A stretch of 64,000 nt of DNA from Paenibacillus sp. YYML68 (GCF_027923405.1 NZ_BQYI01000001.1:4786501-4850500); one strand, 5' to 3'; numbered from the stretch's first letter, positions 1 through 9,143 are shown. Notes: generated from the letters alone by a model not told the origin. Made by a program: numbers and translations.

Positions 1-700
1 AGTTCTTAATGCCTTGCTTGATCGGCTCCCAGTGATACTTGACCAGCACCGCCTGACCGTCTGCATTGACCCACTTGTATGTATTGACGCCCGAGCCCTG
101 CATCTGACGATAGTTGGCAGGAATGCCCCAGGGCGAGAACAGGAACGTCACCATATGCGTCGCCTCCGGCGTGTTCGACAGGAAGTCGAACATACGCTCT
201 GGATTTTGCAGATTCGTCACCGGATCTGGCTTGAACGCATGCACCATGTCCGGGAACTTCAGCGGATCGCGGATGAAGAAGATCTTCAGATTGTTGCCGA
301 CCAGATCCCAGTTGCCGTCCTCGGTGTAGAACTTCGTCGCGAACCCGCGCGGGTCGCGGAACGTCTCGGGCGAATGACCGCCGTGTACGACCGTGGAGAA
401 GCGAACGAATACCGGCGTGCGCTTGCCCGTCTCCTGGAACAGCTTCGCGCGCGTATACTTCGACACCGGCTCGCTGCCGACCTTGCCGTACGCCTCGAAG
501 TAGCCGTGCGCCCCTGCGCCGCGTGCATGGACGACGCGCTCGGGAATGCGCTCACGGTCGAAGTGTGAAATTTTCTCAATATAATGATAATTCTCCAGCA
601 CAGACGGGCCCCGGTTGCCTACCGTGCGAATGTGCTGATTGTCCGAGATCGGGTGACCTTGCCGATTCGTTAAGGTCATCTCCTTCGTATCCTTCTCCAT
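1..700 (-). CDS. katX: Catalase (KatX-type), 3' end outside window
   Basis: Haem catalase converting hydrogen peroxide to water and oxygen. About 233 N-terminal residues are visible and the reading frame is open at the left edge, so roughly half of a usual ~490-residue catalase is present. The distal-pocket His lies in [15 protein letters not shown] and the pocket Asn in [34 protein letters not shown] is also typical. The N-terminus ([20 protein letters not shown]) resembles KatX, the spore catalase, more than vegetative KatA as far as I recall; the symbol is therefore tentative. The start at 700 is preferred because AAAGGGGG lies 12 nt upstream; an in-frame ATG at 712 has no spaced ribosome site. 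It diverges from dps, another peroxide-defence gene. Confidence 0.9.
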   Translation of the reverse strand, partial: MEKDTKEMTLTNRQGHPISDNQHIRTVGNRGPSVLENYHYIEKISHFDRERIPERVVHARGAGAHGYFEAYGKVGSEPVSKYTRAKLFQETGKRTPVFVRFSTVVHGGHSPETFRDPRGFATKFYTEDGNWDLVGNNLKIFFIRDPLKFPDMVHAFKPDPVTNLQNPERMFDFLSNTPEATHMVTFLFSPWGIPANYRQMQGSGVNTYKWVNADGQAVLVKYHWEPIKQGIKN

Positions 701-780
701 AGCTCGCTTCATCCCCCTTTAGCTTATCCTTAGTACGATTTACCAGTTGAGGAAAAAGTATTCGCATATGCACCCCTAAT

Positions 781-809
781 TTGTAATCCTCACACGAAAC
801 TATTAAAAT
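781..809 (+). promoter_or_regulatory. Predicted sigma-A promoter of dps
   Basis: TTGTAA (781-786), a 17-nt spacer and TAAAAT (804-809), ending 38 nt before the dps start. Spacing is ideal and both hexamers are close to consensus. I saw no clear PerR box in this 147-nt divergent interval. Confidence 0.5.
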
Positions 810-847
810 GAAAGAGGGTTGCAAATTTTTTCCGTGAGGTGGTAACG

Positions 848-1282
848 ATGAGTCCATTGCTGTCTGCACTTAACCAACAAATTGCAAACTGGTCCGTTCT
901 GTACATCAAGCTGCACAATTACCACTGGTACGTGAAGGGCAATCAATTCTTTACTCTGCATGTCAAGTTCGAAGAGCTATATAATGAAGCCGCGCTTCAT
1001 ATCGACGAGCTAGCCGAGCGTATGCTGGCGCTTCGCGGTGAGCCTGTGGCAACGATGAAGGGCTGTCTGGAGCTTGCCTCCGTACAAGAGGCTGCTGGCG
1101 GCGAGGACGCGAACGGTATGGTCGCGAGCATCGTGAAGGACTTCGAGGTGCTTCTTGGCGAGCTGAAGGCCGGCATGGAGCTTGCAGACCAAGAGGGAGA
1201 CGAGACGACTGGAGACATGTTCCTAGCGATCTACTCGTCCCTGGAGAAGCATACGTGGATGCTGTCCGCTTACCTCGGATAG
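848..1282 (+). CDS. dps: Dps/MrgA-type ferritin-like DNA-protection protein
   Basis: Dps proteins form 12-subunit cages that oxidise Fe(II) with peroxide, store the iron and shield DNA. The 144-residue product has the usual family length. Inter-subunit ferroxidase residues are in NYHWYVKG and HVKFEELYNEAALHIDELAERML (read in two parts around residues 28-70). The ATG at 848 was chosen because GAGGTGG sits 5 nt upstream; an upstream GTG (839) overlaps that ribosome site. The gene diverges from the catalase gene, so the two probably form a peroxide-response pair. Stop is followed by a strong hairpin. Confidence 0.9.
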   Translation: MSPLLSALNQQIANWSVLYIKLHNYHWYVKGNQFFTLHVKFEELYNEAALHIDELAERMLALRGEPVATMKGCLELASVQEAAGGEDANGMVASIVKDFEVLLGELKAGMELADQEGDETTGDMFLAIYSSLEKHTWMLSAYLG

Positions 1283-1354
1283 CTTCATACGCGGTACAAC
1301 GCCGAACAAGCTGATAAGTCGCCCGAACAGGTCGTCATAGCGATATAAGTTGAA

Positions 1355-1392
1355 CAAGCCGCCGTCATCCCGAATCGGGAGACGGCGGCTTG
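1355..1392. terminator. Bidirectional hairpin between dps and the MEDS kinase
   Basis: A 12-bp stem CAAGCCGCCGTC/GACGGCGGCTTG continues, after a one-base bulge, into TCCCGA/TCGGGA. No long T run follows on either strand, but it separates two convergent genes and is very stable. Confidence 0.6.
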
Positions 1393-1489
1393 CTCGTGTT
1401 GTATAGCTTGCGGAGTGCTTAGCTGCCTCGGCACGCCCCAGAGTAACAAGAAGCTCGTGAGCTGTCACGATCCCCTCGCCTTACGTATT

Positions 1490-2803
1490 CTAATGTAACG
1501 GCAACCGAACCGTGACCCGCGTCCCCGCTCCAAGCTCGCTCTGTACCTCGATGTCACCTTGATGATGCTCAACAAGCTGCTTGACCATGAACAGACCAAT
1601 GCCTTGACCTCCACGCTGGTCGTTCGTCTTCTCATACTTCTGGAACAGTCTGACGAGTTGATCGTCCGACATGCCGCAGCCTTGGTCGATCGTCTCGAGT
1701 ACAAGCTCCCCTCCTGCGCAATATGCCTTGAACTGAACCGTCCGGCCCTCGTCGCTATACTTGATCGCGTTGCTCAATATGTTCGAGATAATGAGCTTGA
1801 AGCCGGTCGCGTTGCTCATCAGCTTCTCCCAGCCTTGAAGCTGCACCTCGTGCAGCAGCTGAATATTTTGCGTACGCGCCTTAATCGACATGACCTCGAT
1901 CACCTGCAGCACGAGCTCCTTCGGAAGCGTCAGCTTGCGCCTCCATAGCGCCTCTGTCGAGAGCATCTGCTCTGTGCTGATAATATGTGAAATCTCATTG
2001 TCGATCAGCTCCACATAGTCGCCGATCTGCTTCAGCCTCTCCTGGTCCTGCGGCTCGCTCACCTTGTTCATCAGCAGGCGGGAATACGCCTTAATGACAG
2101 TCAGCGGATTGCGCACCTCGTGAGAGACGACATGCACGAAGTCGAGCTTCTGCTTATAGAGGTCCATCTGCGATTCCAGCTCCGCTTGGGCCGACAGCTC
2201 CGGGAACAGGACGGAATGACTCAACGAGTGCTTATGCCGATACAGCGTAGAGAGCACCAGCGCATCGTCTGTCATTAAGTACGGATGCGTCTCCATACAT
2301 GCCAGCTGGATCGAGGCTGACACATGGTTCGCATTGTAGCAGCATACGGTGATGAAGCCGAGCTCGCTGAGCGTAATATCGCACTTATCCTCATAGTGAG
2401 AGATCTTCTCAGCCATTCCCTCCTGATCCTGCCAGCCGACCTGTCCCCACATTCTCACTTCAATGCGCTTCTCCAGATACGGTGCAATGATGTCACCCAG
2501 ATTGTTCAACACCCGTTCATATCGGAAGTCCTCGTATGTCTCATAAAATTCCACTTGATTAATATACCGAACATAGTGCGTGATCAGCTCAGGCTCTACC
2601 ATCAATTCGAGCTTCTGTAGCATAATGGTGTACATGTCTATCGTCTCAATCACGATGATATAATGCTCTAATTCAATGCCCTTCACTATAAAATCAACCG
2701 CATGCTGAATATATTTGTCCACCTGCTTGAAAAAATACAAGACGTGTGAGCCATTCTGTACGTGCAGCTTGTTCGTCAAGGGGATGCTGGCCTGCAGAGC
2801 CAT
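1490..2803 (-). CDS. MEDS-domain sensor histidine kinase (paralogue 1)
   Basis: A 437-residue soluble histidine kinase with no membrane segment. The N-terminal ~190 residues match a MEDS domain (first described in DcmR-type sensors; thought to bind small ligands). A HisKA dimerisation domain follows, with phospho-acceptor His in VVSHEVRNPLTVIKAYS (~residue 230), then a HATPase_c domain with N-box ISNILSNAIKYS, G1 DQGCGM and G2 GGQGIGLFMVK. AGGAGG lies 7 nt before the ATG. No response regulator is adjacent, so it is an orphan kinase, perhaps feeding a phosphorelay such as sporulation (inference). It has a close paralogue at 35706-37028 with the same architecture. Confidence 0.88.
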   Translation of the reverse strand: MALQASIPLTNKLHVQNGSHVLYFFKQVDKYIQHAVDFIVKGIELEHYIIVIETIDMYTIMLQKLELMVEPELITHYVRYINQVEFYETYEDFRYERVLNNLGDIIAPYLEKRIEVRMWGQVGWQDQEGMAEKISHYEDKCDITLSELGFITVCCYNANHVSASIQLACMETHPYLMTDDALVLSTLYRHKHSLSHSVLFPELSAQAELESQMDLYKQKLDFVHVVSHEVRNPLTVIKAYSRLLMNKVSEPQDQERLKQIGDYVELIDNEISHIISTEQMLSTEALWRRKLTLPKELVLQVIEVMSIKARTQNIQLLHEVQLQGWEKLMSNATGFKLIISNILSNAIKYSDEGRTVQFKAYCAGGELVLETIDQGCGMSDDQLVRLFQKYEKTNDQRGGQGIGLFMVKQLVEHHQGDIEVQSELGAGTRVTVRLPLH

Positions 2804-2952
2804 CGTTCGTCCTCCTCTGTCTTCATCTCATGATCCTCTAAATTATAGAGTAAATAAAGGAAAATTCAATTATTTTGTTCAGTTCTCCTTCCATACAACG
2901 TATCAACTCTGTGATCTCTCTCCAATTCTTCTATTATCTCGCAGTTATTTAC

Positions 2953-2982
2953 TTGCTCATCCTGCTATTTATCAGCGATAAT
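2953..2982 (+). promoter_or_regulatory. Possible sigma-A promoter of the PAS kinase gene
   Basis: TTGCTC (2953-2958), 18-nt spacer, GATAAT (2977-2982), 33 nt upstream of the start codon. The hexamers are only fair matches. Confidence 0.35.
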
Positions 2983-3015
2983 AGAAGGTAAAAAGAACTA
3001 GAGCAGGAGAACGGT

Positions 3016-4470
3016 ATGGCTCCCATCGTCTACAACGAACTCGAATTGTACAGGAATGCATTCTTATATGACTCCGTAGGCAAGGCTATCGTCAATTACA
3101 ACGGCGATTGGGTCAAGGTGAACGCTTCCTTCTGCCGTTTACTTGGATATTCGGAGAGGGAGCTTCAGGACACCAACTTCTACGAACTCTTCTTTAAGGA
3201 GCCGTCGGTAGGGCTCTTGAATGAAATATTCGAGAACGATAATGAATATATCGAGCTGGAGCTTCACTTTGAGCCAGTTACTGACAAGCCCATCTGGCTC
3301 ATGATGGTCATTACACTGATCGGACTTGCCCATAAGCCGCATCACTTTATTGTGCAAATTATGGACATTACCGCGCGCAAAAGCTATGAACGTAAAATTC
3401 ACCGCATGAATACCGAAATCAATCTTATCCTCGATTCGGTGAATGAAGGCATCTTCGGCTTCGATACGAATACAAGCTCGATATACTGGAACCAAGCAGC
3501 AGAGCGGATGACAGGCTTTCGCAAGGAGGAGATCTCATTCGATAGACTGCACGATCTCATTCACCATACGAATTGGGAAGGCGAGCACCTGGAGATGAAG
3601 GACTGTCCAATCTTCACGGCCATTCAGCAGGGCGATCGCCTCTACTTGCCTAACGAGCTATTCTGGCATAAGGACGGCTCCAGCTTCCCGGTAGAGGTTG
3701 CGGTCAATCCGATTATAGACAACGACGTGCACGTCGGGTCCGTCATTACGTTCACCGACATCTCCGAGCGTATGAAGTCGAAGGAGCTGCTCATTCGCTC
3801 TGAGAAGCTCTCCATTGCTGGTCAGCTCGCCGCAGGCATCGCACACGAAATCCGCAATCCGCTTACTTCCCTTAAAGGCTTCATCCGCTTAATCCAAAGC
3901 TCGGATTCGCCCTCCAAGCAACGCTTCTACTTAAATATTATGGACGAGGAGCTTCACCGCATCGAGCATATATTAAGTGAGCTGCTCATGCTGGCGAAGC
4001 CGCAATCTACCTGCTTCAGCTTCTCTGATCTGTCAGAGACGATTCAACAGGTCGTCTCCTTGCTTCAGCCGCAGGCGCTGCTCAAAAATATGGAGCTGAT
4101 CTATTGCCCCCAGGCAGCTCGAAGCGAAATTTATTGCGACCCGAACCAGATCAAGCAAGTCATCATTAACTTGATCAAAAATGCGATGGAAGCATCGGCA
4201 GAGGATACAACGATTCGCATCACGCTATGCTCGGACGATACAAGCGTGTACGTCTCTGTTCAGGACGAAGGTCCTGGGATGACCCAAGAGCTGATGGACA
4301 AGCTGGGCGAGCCGTTCGTGACGACGAAGGAACGGGGTACTGGTCTTGGTCTCATGGTTAGCTACTCCATTATCCGCAACCACCAAGGCACCATAGACGT
4401 GTCCAGCACTGTCGGCGAAGGAACGACCTTCACCATATCGCTTCCGTTCGAGCAAGTAACCCAAGATTAA
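3016..4470 (+). CDS. PAS-PAS sensor histidine kinase (sporulation-kinase-like)
   Basis: A 484-residue cytoplasmic kinase. Two PAS domains (about residues 10-120 and 130-255; the first ends with FIVQIMDITARK, the second with SVITFTDISERM) precede HisKA with the acceptor His in AAGIAHEIRNPLTSLKGF (~285) and HATPase_c with NLIKNAMEAS, DEGPGM and GTGLGLMVSYSII. The layout is that of the KinA/KinE/NtrB-like group. The ATG at 3016 follows GCAGGAGA at normal spacing. It is an orphan kinase: no regulator gene is next to it, and it converges on htrA. Input ligand and target are not deducible from sequence. Confidence 0.88.
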   Translation: MAPIVYNELELYRNAFLYDSVGKAIVNYNGDWVKVNASFCRLLGYSERELQDTNFYELFFKEPSVGLLNEIFENDNEYIELELHFEPVTDKPIWLMMVITLIGLAHKPHHFIVQIMDITARKSYERKIHRMNTEINLILDSVNEGIFGFDTNTSSIYWNQAAERMTGFRKEEISFDRLHDLIHHTNWEGEHLEMKDCPIFTAIQQGDRLYLPNELFWHKDGSSFPVEVAVNPIIDNDVHVGSVITFTDISERMKSKELLIRSEKLSIAGQLAAGIAHEIRNPLTSLKGFIRLIQSSDSPSKQRFYLNIMDEELHRIEHILSELLMLAKPQSTCFSFSDLSETIQQVVSLLQPQALLKNMELIYCPQAARSEIYCDPNQIKQVIINLIKNAMEASAEDTTIRITLCSDDTSVYVSVQDEGPGMTQELMDKLGEPFVTTKERGTGLGLMVSYSIIRNHQGTIDVSSTVGEGTTFTISLPFEQVTQD

Positions 4471-4473
4471 GAA

Positions 4474-4497
4474 GCCTCCGACCCGCAGGTCAGAGGC
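4474..4497. terminator. Hairpin between convergent kinase and htrA genes
   Basis: GCCTCCGACC/GGTCAGAGGC, a 10-bp stem with one mismatch and a 4-nt loop. Flanking T tracts are weak, more T-rich on the minus side (CTTCTTAATCTT). Confidence 0.5.
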
Positions 4498-4507
4498 ATG
4501 CTCATGA

Positions 4508-6994
4508 TCATGATTTGTCTGTAAACGTCATCGATGCCAACGCGTCCTGAAGCTGCTTCCACCGCTCCTCCGTCCGGACCGCATCGTTAATCTCGATCGT
4601 TACACTATACACGACACCGTTCTTCTCGAACACATAATCGTTCTGGGTATATGGAACATTGCGGCTCTTGTAGTGGGTGACGAGCTTCGTCACCTTCGTA
4701 CCGAACAGCTGCTCCTCGGTCTTCGTATATTTGTATTCCGCATCTGCTTCCGCGTTCTTCTTGTAGCTCTTCTCTACGCTGTTGATCTCCTCTTGCAGTC
4801 CGATCTGATCATCAGCCGCAATCGTCAGACTGCCGCCCTCGAAGCTGAACAGCTTCATGTACGTGTCGGTGTCATCATCCTCGTAATCGAACCACGCCTC
4901 CGGCGTCTTGATCGCGTATCGATACTTCGTATTGGTATAGGTCAGCGTACGGTTGGCATCGAGCAGATCGTCCTCGTCTTGAATATAACCAAGCGATCGG
5001 TTGTACGCCTCCTTCGGGAATCGGATCGAATCCCGAAGCTCGCCCAGCGCCTGATCCACCTCTTGCTCATCGGCATCCTCGGAGTAAGTAAGCGCGAGCT
5101 CATACTTGTACTTATCCTTCAAGATGTATAGCGTATGTACGTGCTGCCACTTGTCGCCCATCGAGTACGAATACCGGTTCTCAAGCGCGCTGCTATCCGC
5201 AATCTCACTCTTGACGATCCCCTTCACCTTGCGGTAAGCAGGAGCATACGTATCGGTGAACTGCTTCTGCTCACGCTCCGCCCACGCCTGCAGCGTGTCG
5301 CCGGACGCAGCGGACGTAATGCGAACAGTCAGCGACTGCTCGCCATCCTCGCTCTCGTAGGACAGCTCCTCGCCCCACTTATCCTCCGTCCACTGGTCGG
5401 GAGCGTCGAAGACTAGACCGTACTCCGTCTCCACCGTCTTACGGCTCTGATAGACCGAGATGTCCTTCAGCTGCTTGTTGTCTGCATCGTGCTCCATCAC
5501 GAAGGAATCGAGCAGGTCGTTATAGCTGTTCAGCTTGAAGCTGTTCTGGTACAGATCCTCGCTCAGCACTGCAAGCGTGACGAAGTACAGCTTATCCCCC
5601 TTCTGATACAAGCGGGTCTGGTAATATTCCTCCCCATGGCCGCCCTGACCGACGAGCTTGGCATACGTGGCAGGCTGCCCGTTCACGACCTGCTTCTCCA
5701 GCACCGTACTCACATAGCTCGAATCCGTCAATCGACGCAGCAGTCCTAGAGGCGACATGTTCGGCGTCTGCTTCTCCTGCACCTCAATCTTAATCGCGAA
5801 TTCACCCTTGGCATCGGCGAACGCGACCTTGTTGCCCTGCTCATCCTGAGCGACCTTAATGAGACCCGCAGGATACTTCATCGACCAGCCGTAATAGCTG
5901 TCCCCAATCTGGGTCTTGCCTTGATCGTCATCGATATAGGAGCCGTCCTCGGCCTGTGCCAGCGACGTCACGCCGGACTCATCCTCGCCGAGCACGAGCT
6001 CGACCGTCTTCTGCGCGCCGCCGGATTGCAGCGTCAGCTTCACCCGCTGCTCAGGCAAAAACTTCTTCAGCGCCTCGTTATACTGCACCAGCGTCGTCGT
6101 CGGCTGGGAGTCGATCGACAGCAGCACATCCCCTTGCTTCACGCCCGCAAGCGCAGCCGGTGATTCCGGTTCTACGTACGTCACCTCGAGACCCTTCGCG
6201 CTCGGAATGCCGACGACCGCCTCCCAGCTCTCTCCGAGCTCGGTGCCGATGTACGGACGCTTCACCTTGCCATACTTGAAGAAGTGGTCCAACACATGCT
6301 GCACCGTATCGACCGGAATCGCGAAGCCGAGACTGTCGACGCCGAACTCGACGAACTTCAGCGTATTGATACCGATCACTTCCCCGCTCATATTGACGAG
6401 CGCACCGCCGCTGTTGCCGGGATTAATCGCTGCATCGGTCTGAATGAGCTGATACTTGGACTGGACCGAGCGCTCCATACCGCTGACAATGCCGTACGTG
6501 ACCGAGTTGCGGAGCGTGAACGACAGCGGTGTGCCGATCGCCATAACCGGCTCCCCTACCTTGATGTCCGACGCCTTCGCGAACGTCGCCGCGGCAAGCC
6601 CCGTCGCTTCAATCTTCACCAGAGCAAGGTCGCTCTCCTCATCGTAGTGCGTCGTCTTGCCGGAGTACGACTTCCCGTCCGACGTCACGACCGTAATATT
6701 ATTCATATCCTTCACGACATGCGCATTGGTCAAAATGTACCCCTCACTCCGCACGATAACACCCGTGCCATGAGCAAGATTATATCGACTCGCCTCCCAC
6801 AGCTTCACGTTGCCCGACGGCTTGCCGATAATCGCGACGACCGACGACGTCGTCTTGGCGACAACGTCAGGTATGACCCGGCGCTGCTCCTCCGCGCTCG
6901 CCGCATATACAGCCGGTACCGATAAGGTGGACGCGAGCAGTACGATTGCTGTTGCCTGAGCCGCCTTCTTGCTGATCCTGTTTAACATCTTCAT
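4508..6994 (-). CDS. HtrA/DegP-type serine protease with three-unit C-terminal extension
   Basis: Exported quality-control protease, 828 residues, about twice the usual HtrA length. A cleavable-looking signal peptide (VLLASTLSVPAVYA|AS) is followed by a trypsin-like domain with catalytic His in LTNAHVV, Asp in ESDLALVKI and Ser in NPGNSGGALV, then one PDZ domain (~275-340). The remaining ~470 residues contain three domains of similar layout (starting near DSYYGWSMKYPAGL, TEYGLVFDAPDQW and TKYRYAIKTPEAWF), which look like PsbP/DUF1795-type alpha-beta units. The triad is intact, so protease activity is expected. Bacillus HtrA is usually membrane-anchored and lacks this tail. CAGGAG lies 8 nt before the ATG. 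Confidence 0.9.
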   Translation of the reverse strand: MKMLNRISKKAAQATAIVLLASTLSVPAVYAASAEEQRRVIPDVVAKTTSSVVAIIGKPSGNVKLWEASRYNLAHGTGVIVRSEGYILTNAHVVKDMNNITVVTSDGKSYSGKTTHYDEESDLALVKIEATGLAAATFAKASDIKVGEPVMAIGTPLSFTLRNSVTYGIVSGMERSVQSKYQLIQTDAAINPGNSGGALVNMSGEVIGINTLKFVEFGVDSLGFAIPVDTVQHVLDHFFKYGKVKRPYIGTELGESWEAVVGIPSAKGLEVTYVEPESPAALAGVKQGDVLLSIDSQPTTTLVQYNEALKKFLPEQRVKLTLQSGGAQKTVELVLGEDESGVTSLAQAEDGSYIDDDQGKTQIGDSYYGWSMKYPAGLIKVAQDEQGNKVAFADAKGEFAIKIEVQEKQTPNMSPLGLLRRLTDSSYVSTVLEKQVVNGQPATYAKLVGQGGHGEEYYQTRLYQKGDKLYFVTLAVLSEDLYQNSFKLNSYNDLLDSFVMEHDADNKQLKDISVYQSRKTVETEYGLVFDAPDQWTEDKWGEELSYESEDGEQSLTVRITSAASGDTLQAWAEREQKQFTDTYAPAYRKVKGIVKSEIADSSALENRYSYSMGDKWQHVHTLYILKDKYKYELALTYSEDADEQEVDQALGELRDSIRFPKEAYNRSLGYIQDEDDLLDANRTLTYTNTKYRYAIKTPEAWFDYEDDDTDTYMKLFSFEGGSLTIAADDQIGLQEEINSVEKSYKKNAEADAEYKYTKTEEQLFGTKVTKLVTHYKSRNVPYTQNDYVFEKNGVVYSVTIEINDAVRTEERWKQLQDALASMTFTDKS

Positions 6995-7102
6995 CTGGTA
7001 TTCTCCTGTCTCCTGTCACGAATCTTGTGGTCCATTGATTTCCATGTCCACTAGAATCTATCACACGGAGAGCGATTCTAGCAATATGTAATATACACTC
7101 AA

Positions 7103-7169
7103 CGAAAAATAAATAAACCCTTAACACGGGCAGCCGACGCACTTGAAGGCGTAGACTGCCAGTTAAGGG
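7103..7169 (-). terminator. Intrinsic terminator of the ectoine/UPF0316 operon
   Basis: On the minus strand CCCTTAAC pairs with GTTAAGGG and an inner CTGCC/GGCAG extends the stem; TTTATTTATTTTTC follows. It sits 89 nt past the UPF0316 stop and upstream of htrA. Confidence 0.75.
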
Positions 7170-7257
7170 GTGTTTCTTCATTATATATATGTGATCATAC
7201 GCAGCTGCAGGCTGCCAGTTACAGCTAATGCCTACTGCCTACAGGCAAATACTGCTG

Positions 7258-7788
7258 CTATCGCCTCGACCCTCCGGTCAGCTTCACCCAGAAGCCGCCC
7301 TTGAAGTACTTCGGCTCATGCGAAAGGACGAACGCCTTCGGAGACAGCTGCTTCAGCTCCTCGAGAAGCCGTTTCTCGTTGCTCCGCTTCACGAGCACCT
7401 GCATCACGAGCCGCTTGCCGTCCCGGCCATCAGCAGGCCACGACGTCACGCCGTATCCTTGCTTGCGCAGCTGAATCGGCAGCTCCAGCTCGAGCGAGTC
7501 GACGATGACCTGGACGACCGAGTAGCCGAGCGCGAGATATTCCTCGATGCGGCTGCCGAGATAGACACCGAGGCCGAAGCCGAGGCAATAAGCCGCCATA
7601 TTGAGCGGCTCGCTCATGTTCTGCAGGACGAGATTGAGGCCCATCAGGTAGATGAATACCTCGACCATCGCGAGCATGGAGGCAAGCGCCGTACGTCCCT
7701 TGATCATCAAGATGAGCCTCAGTGTGAAGGTAGAGACGTAGGCCATATTAATCGCGATAATCGAGCCGATCAATGTCCAGGCAGTCAT
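7258..7788 (-). CDS. UPF0316 membrane protein (DUF5698/DUF2179)
   Basis: A 176-residue protein with about three N-terminal membrane helices (~6-80: SIIAINMAYVSTFTLRLILM onward) and a soluble DUF2179-like C-terminal domain (~95-170) as in YebE/YitT relatives. The function of the family is unknown. The start is 9 nt after the ectD stop and its ribosome site (AGGA) overlaps that stop codon, so it is translationally linked to ectD and is the last gene of the ectoine operon. The placement suggests a role in osmoadaptation or membrane homeostasis, which is inference only. Confidence 0.85.
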   Translation of the reverse strand: MTAWTLIGSIIAINMAYVSTFTLRLILMIKGRTALASMLAMVEVFIYLMGLNLVLQNMSEPLNMAAYCLGFGLGVYLGSRIEEYLALGYSVVQVIVDSLELELPIQLRKQGYGVTSWPADGRDGKRLVMQVLVKRSNEKRLLEELKQLSPKAFVLSHEPKYFKGGFWVKLTGGSRR

Positions 7789-7797
7789 CTGCCGGTC

Positions 7798-8700
7798 CTA
7801 GCTGCGGGTCGCAATATATTCCGGTCTTGGCTTCTGACCCGAATACGGCGCCTGGAGCTTGTTCGCCATACTATTGAACACCATGAATACATTGCTGCGC
7901 GGCATCGGTGTAATGTTGCTGTTCGAGCCATGCATAATGTTGCAGTCGAACAGGACGATCGAGCCGGCGCGGCCGACCGGCGTATCGATGCCGCCTTGGC
8001 GCACAAGCTCCGTCAGGCTGTCCGGGTCCGGCACGCCATACTCCTGCTTGCGCAGCGAGCTCTTGTAATGGTCGTCCGGCGTCTGGCCGACGCATGTGAC
8101 GAATGTACGGTGCGAGCCTGGCACGACCATGAGTGGACCGTTGAACGCATAGTTGTCCTCGAGCGCGATCGAGCAGCTGAGCGCGCGCATCCGAGGCATA
8201 CCATCCTCGACGTGCCACGTCTCGAAGTCGGAGTGCCAGTAGAACTCCTTCCCCTTGAAGCCGGGCTTGAAGTTAATGCGGGACTGATGAATGTACGTCT
8301 GTCCGCCGAGCAAGTAGTTGACAATGCTCGTCAGCTCGGGATGCTGCGACAGCTTCTCGAAGATCGGACTCAGCTTGTGCACCGCGAAGATCGAACGAAC
8401 GTCCGTGCCACCCGGCTCGCGAACAATCTCCTCGTCCTCCGCATCACGAGCCGAAGCCCACATCCGCTTCAGCTCGCCCTTCAGCACCTCGACCTCAGCT
8501 TCGTTGAAGAAGTCTTCGAGGAACAAGTACCCGTTCTTCTCATAGAAGTCCGAATGCTCCTTCGTCAGCGGGCTGTCCGGCGTCCAGGTTGAATAGACGA
8601 CCGGGTCCTTGCGCTCGATAAATTCCGGCTGCGCTGCTACCCGGGACGGGTATACGTCTTGCACCCCTTGCACCTCGGATGTTACTTTCACATTGCTCAT
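7798..8700 (-). CDS. ectD: Ectoine 5-hydroxylase EctD
   Basis: Non-haem Fe(II)/2-oxoglutarate dioxygenase of the phytanoyl-CoA hydroxylase family that converts ectoine to 5-hydroxyectoine. The 300-residue length fits the family. The EctD signature is present (FYWHSDFETWHVEDGMPRMR, which supplies the His and Asp iron ligands), with the distal iron His in IMHGSNSN and the 2-oxoglutarate region near PGSHRTFV. It is co-directional with ectABC; GGGAGAG precedes the ATG. Its presence means the organism can make hydroxyectoine, which protects better against heat and desiccation than ectoine. Confidence 0.96.
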   Translation of the reverse strand: MSNVKVTSEVQGVQDVYPSRVAAQPEFIERKDPVVYSTWTPDSPLTKEHSDFYEKNGYLFLEDFFNEAEVEVLKGELKRMWASARDAEDEEIVREPGGTDVRSIFAVHKLSPIFEKLSQHPELTSIVNYLLGGQTYIHQSRINFKPGFKGKEFYWHSDFETWHVEDGMPRMRALSCSIALEDNYAFNGPLMVVPGSHRTFVTCVGQTPDDHYKSSLRKQEYGVPDPDSLTELVRQGGIDTPVGRAGSIVLFDCNIMHGSNSNITPMPRSNVFMVFNSMANKLQAPYSGQKPRPEYIATRS

Positions 8701-8742
8701 GAATCATCTCTCCCTTCCATTATATAAAGCCGTAGAGCTTAC

Positions 8743-9141
8743 TTACTTCTGGGCCGCTTCCGTCTCCAGCAGCGGGTACGTGCCTTCCTCGTCATGAACC
8801 TCCCGCCCAACGAGGGGCGGGTTGAAGACACAGATCATGCGCATCTGCTTCGTGGCGCGCAAGTAATGCTTCTCATGGCCATCGAGCGCATACAGCGTAC
8901 CCGCCTGAATCGGGTACGTCTTGCCGCCGATGACCTCGATTTCGCCTTCGCCTTCGATGCAGTACACCGCTTCGAGATGGTTTTTGTACCAGATCATCGT
9001 CTCGGTGCCTTCCTTAATAATCGTATCGTGCATAGAGAAGCCCATGCCGTCCTTATGCAGCAGCAGTCTGCGGGAATTCCATGTCTGCGTATCAATATCG
9101 TCCTGTGAGCCTACAAGCTCATGCAATTGCTTCACAATCAT
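8743..9141 (-). CDS. ectC: L-ectoine synthase EctC
   Basis: Cupin-fold enzyme that cyclises N-gamma-acetyl-diaminobutyrate to ectoine, the last step of the core pathway. It is 132 residues, the expected size. Characteristic parts are TWNSRRLLL, MGFSMHDTIIKEGTET, YKNHLEAVYCIEGEGEIE and YALDGHEKHYLRA, which supply the metal-binding cupin residues. The ATG lies 2 nt downstream of the ectB stop, with its ribosome site (AAAGGAG) inside the end of ectB, so the two are translationally coupled. Confidence 0.97.
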   Translation of the reverse strand: MIVKQLHELVGSQDDIDTQTWNSRRLLLHKDGMGFSMHDTIIKEGTETMIWYKNHLEAVYCIEGEGEIEVIGGKTYPIQAGTLYALDGHEKHYLRATKQMRMICVFNPPLVGREVHDEEGTYPLLETEAAQK

Positions 9142-9143
9142 GC

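Noticed and set aside
6867..7181. 104-codon frame upstream of htrA on the minus strand
   Set aside because: It runs through the operon terminator and overlaps the htrA signal-peptide region in another frame.
7228..8592. 454-codon plus-strand reading frame
   Set aside because: Fully antisense to UPF0316 and ectD, Arg/His-rich low-complexity composition, no ribosome site; a shadow of GC-rich codons.
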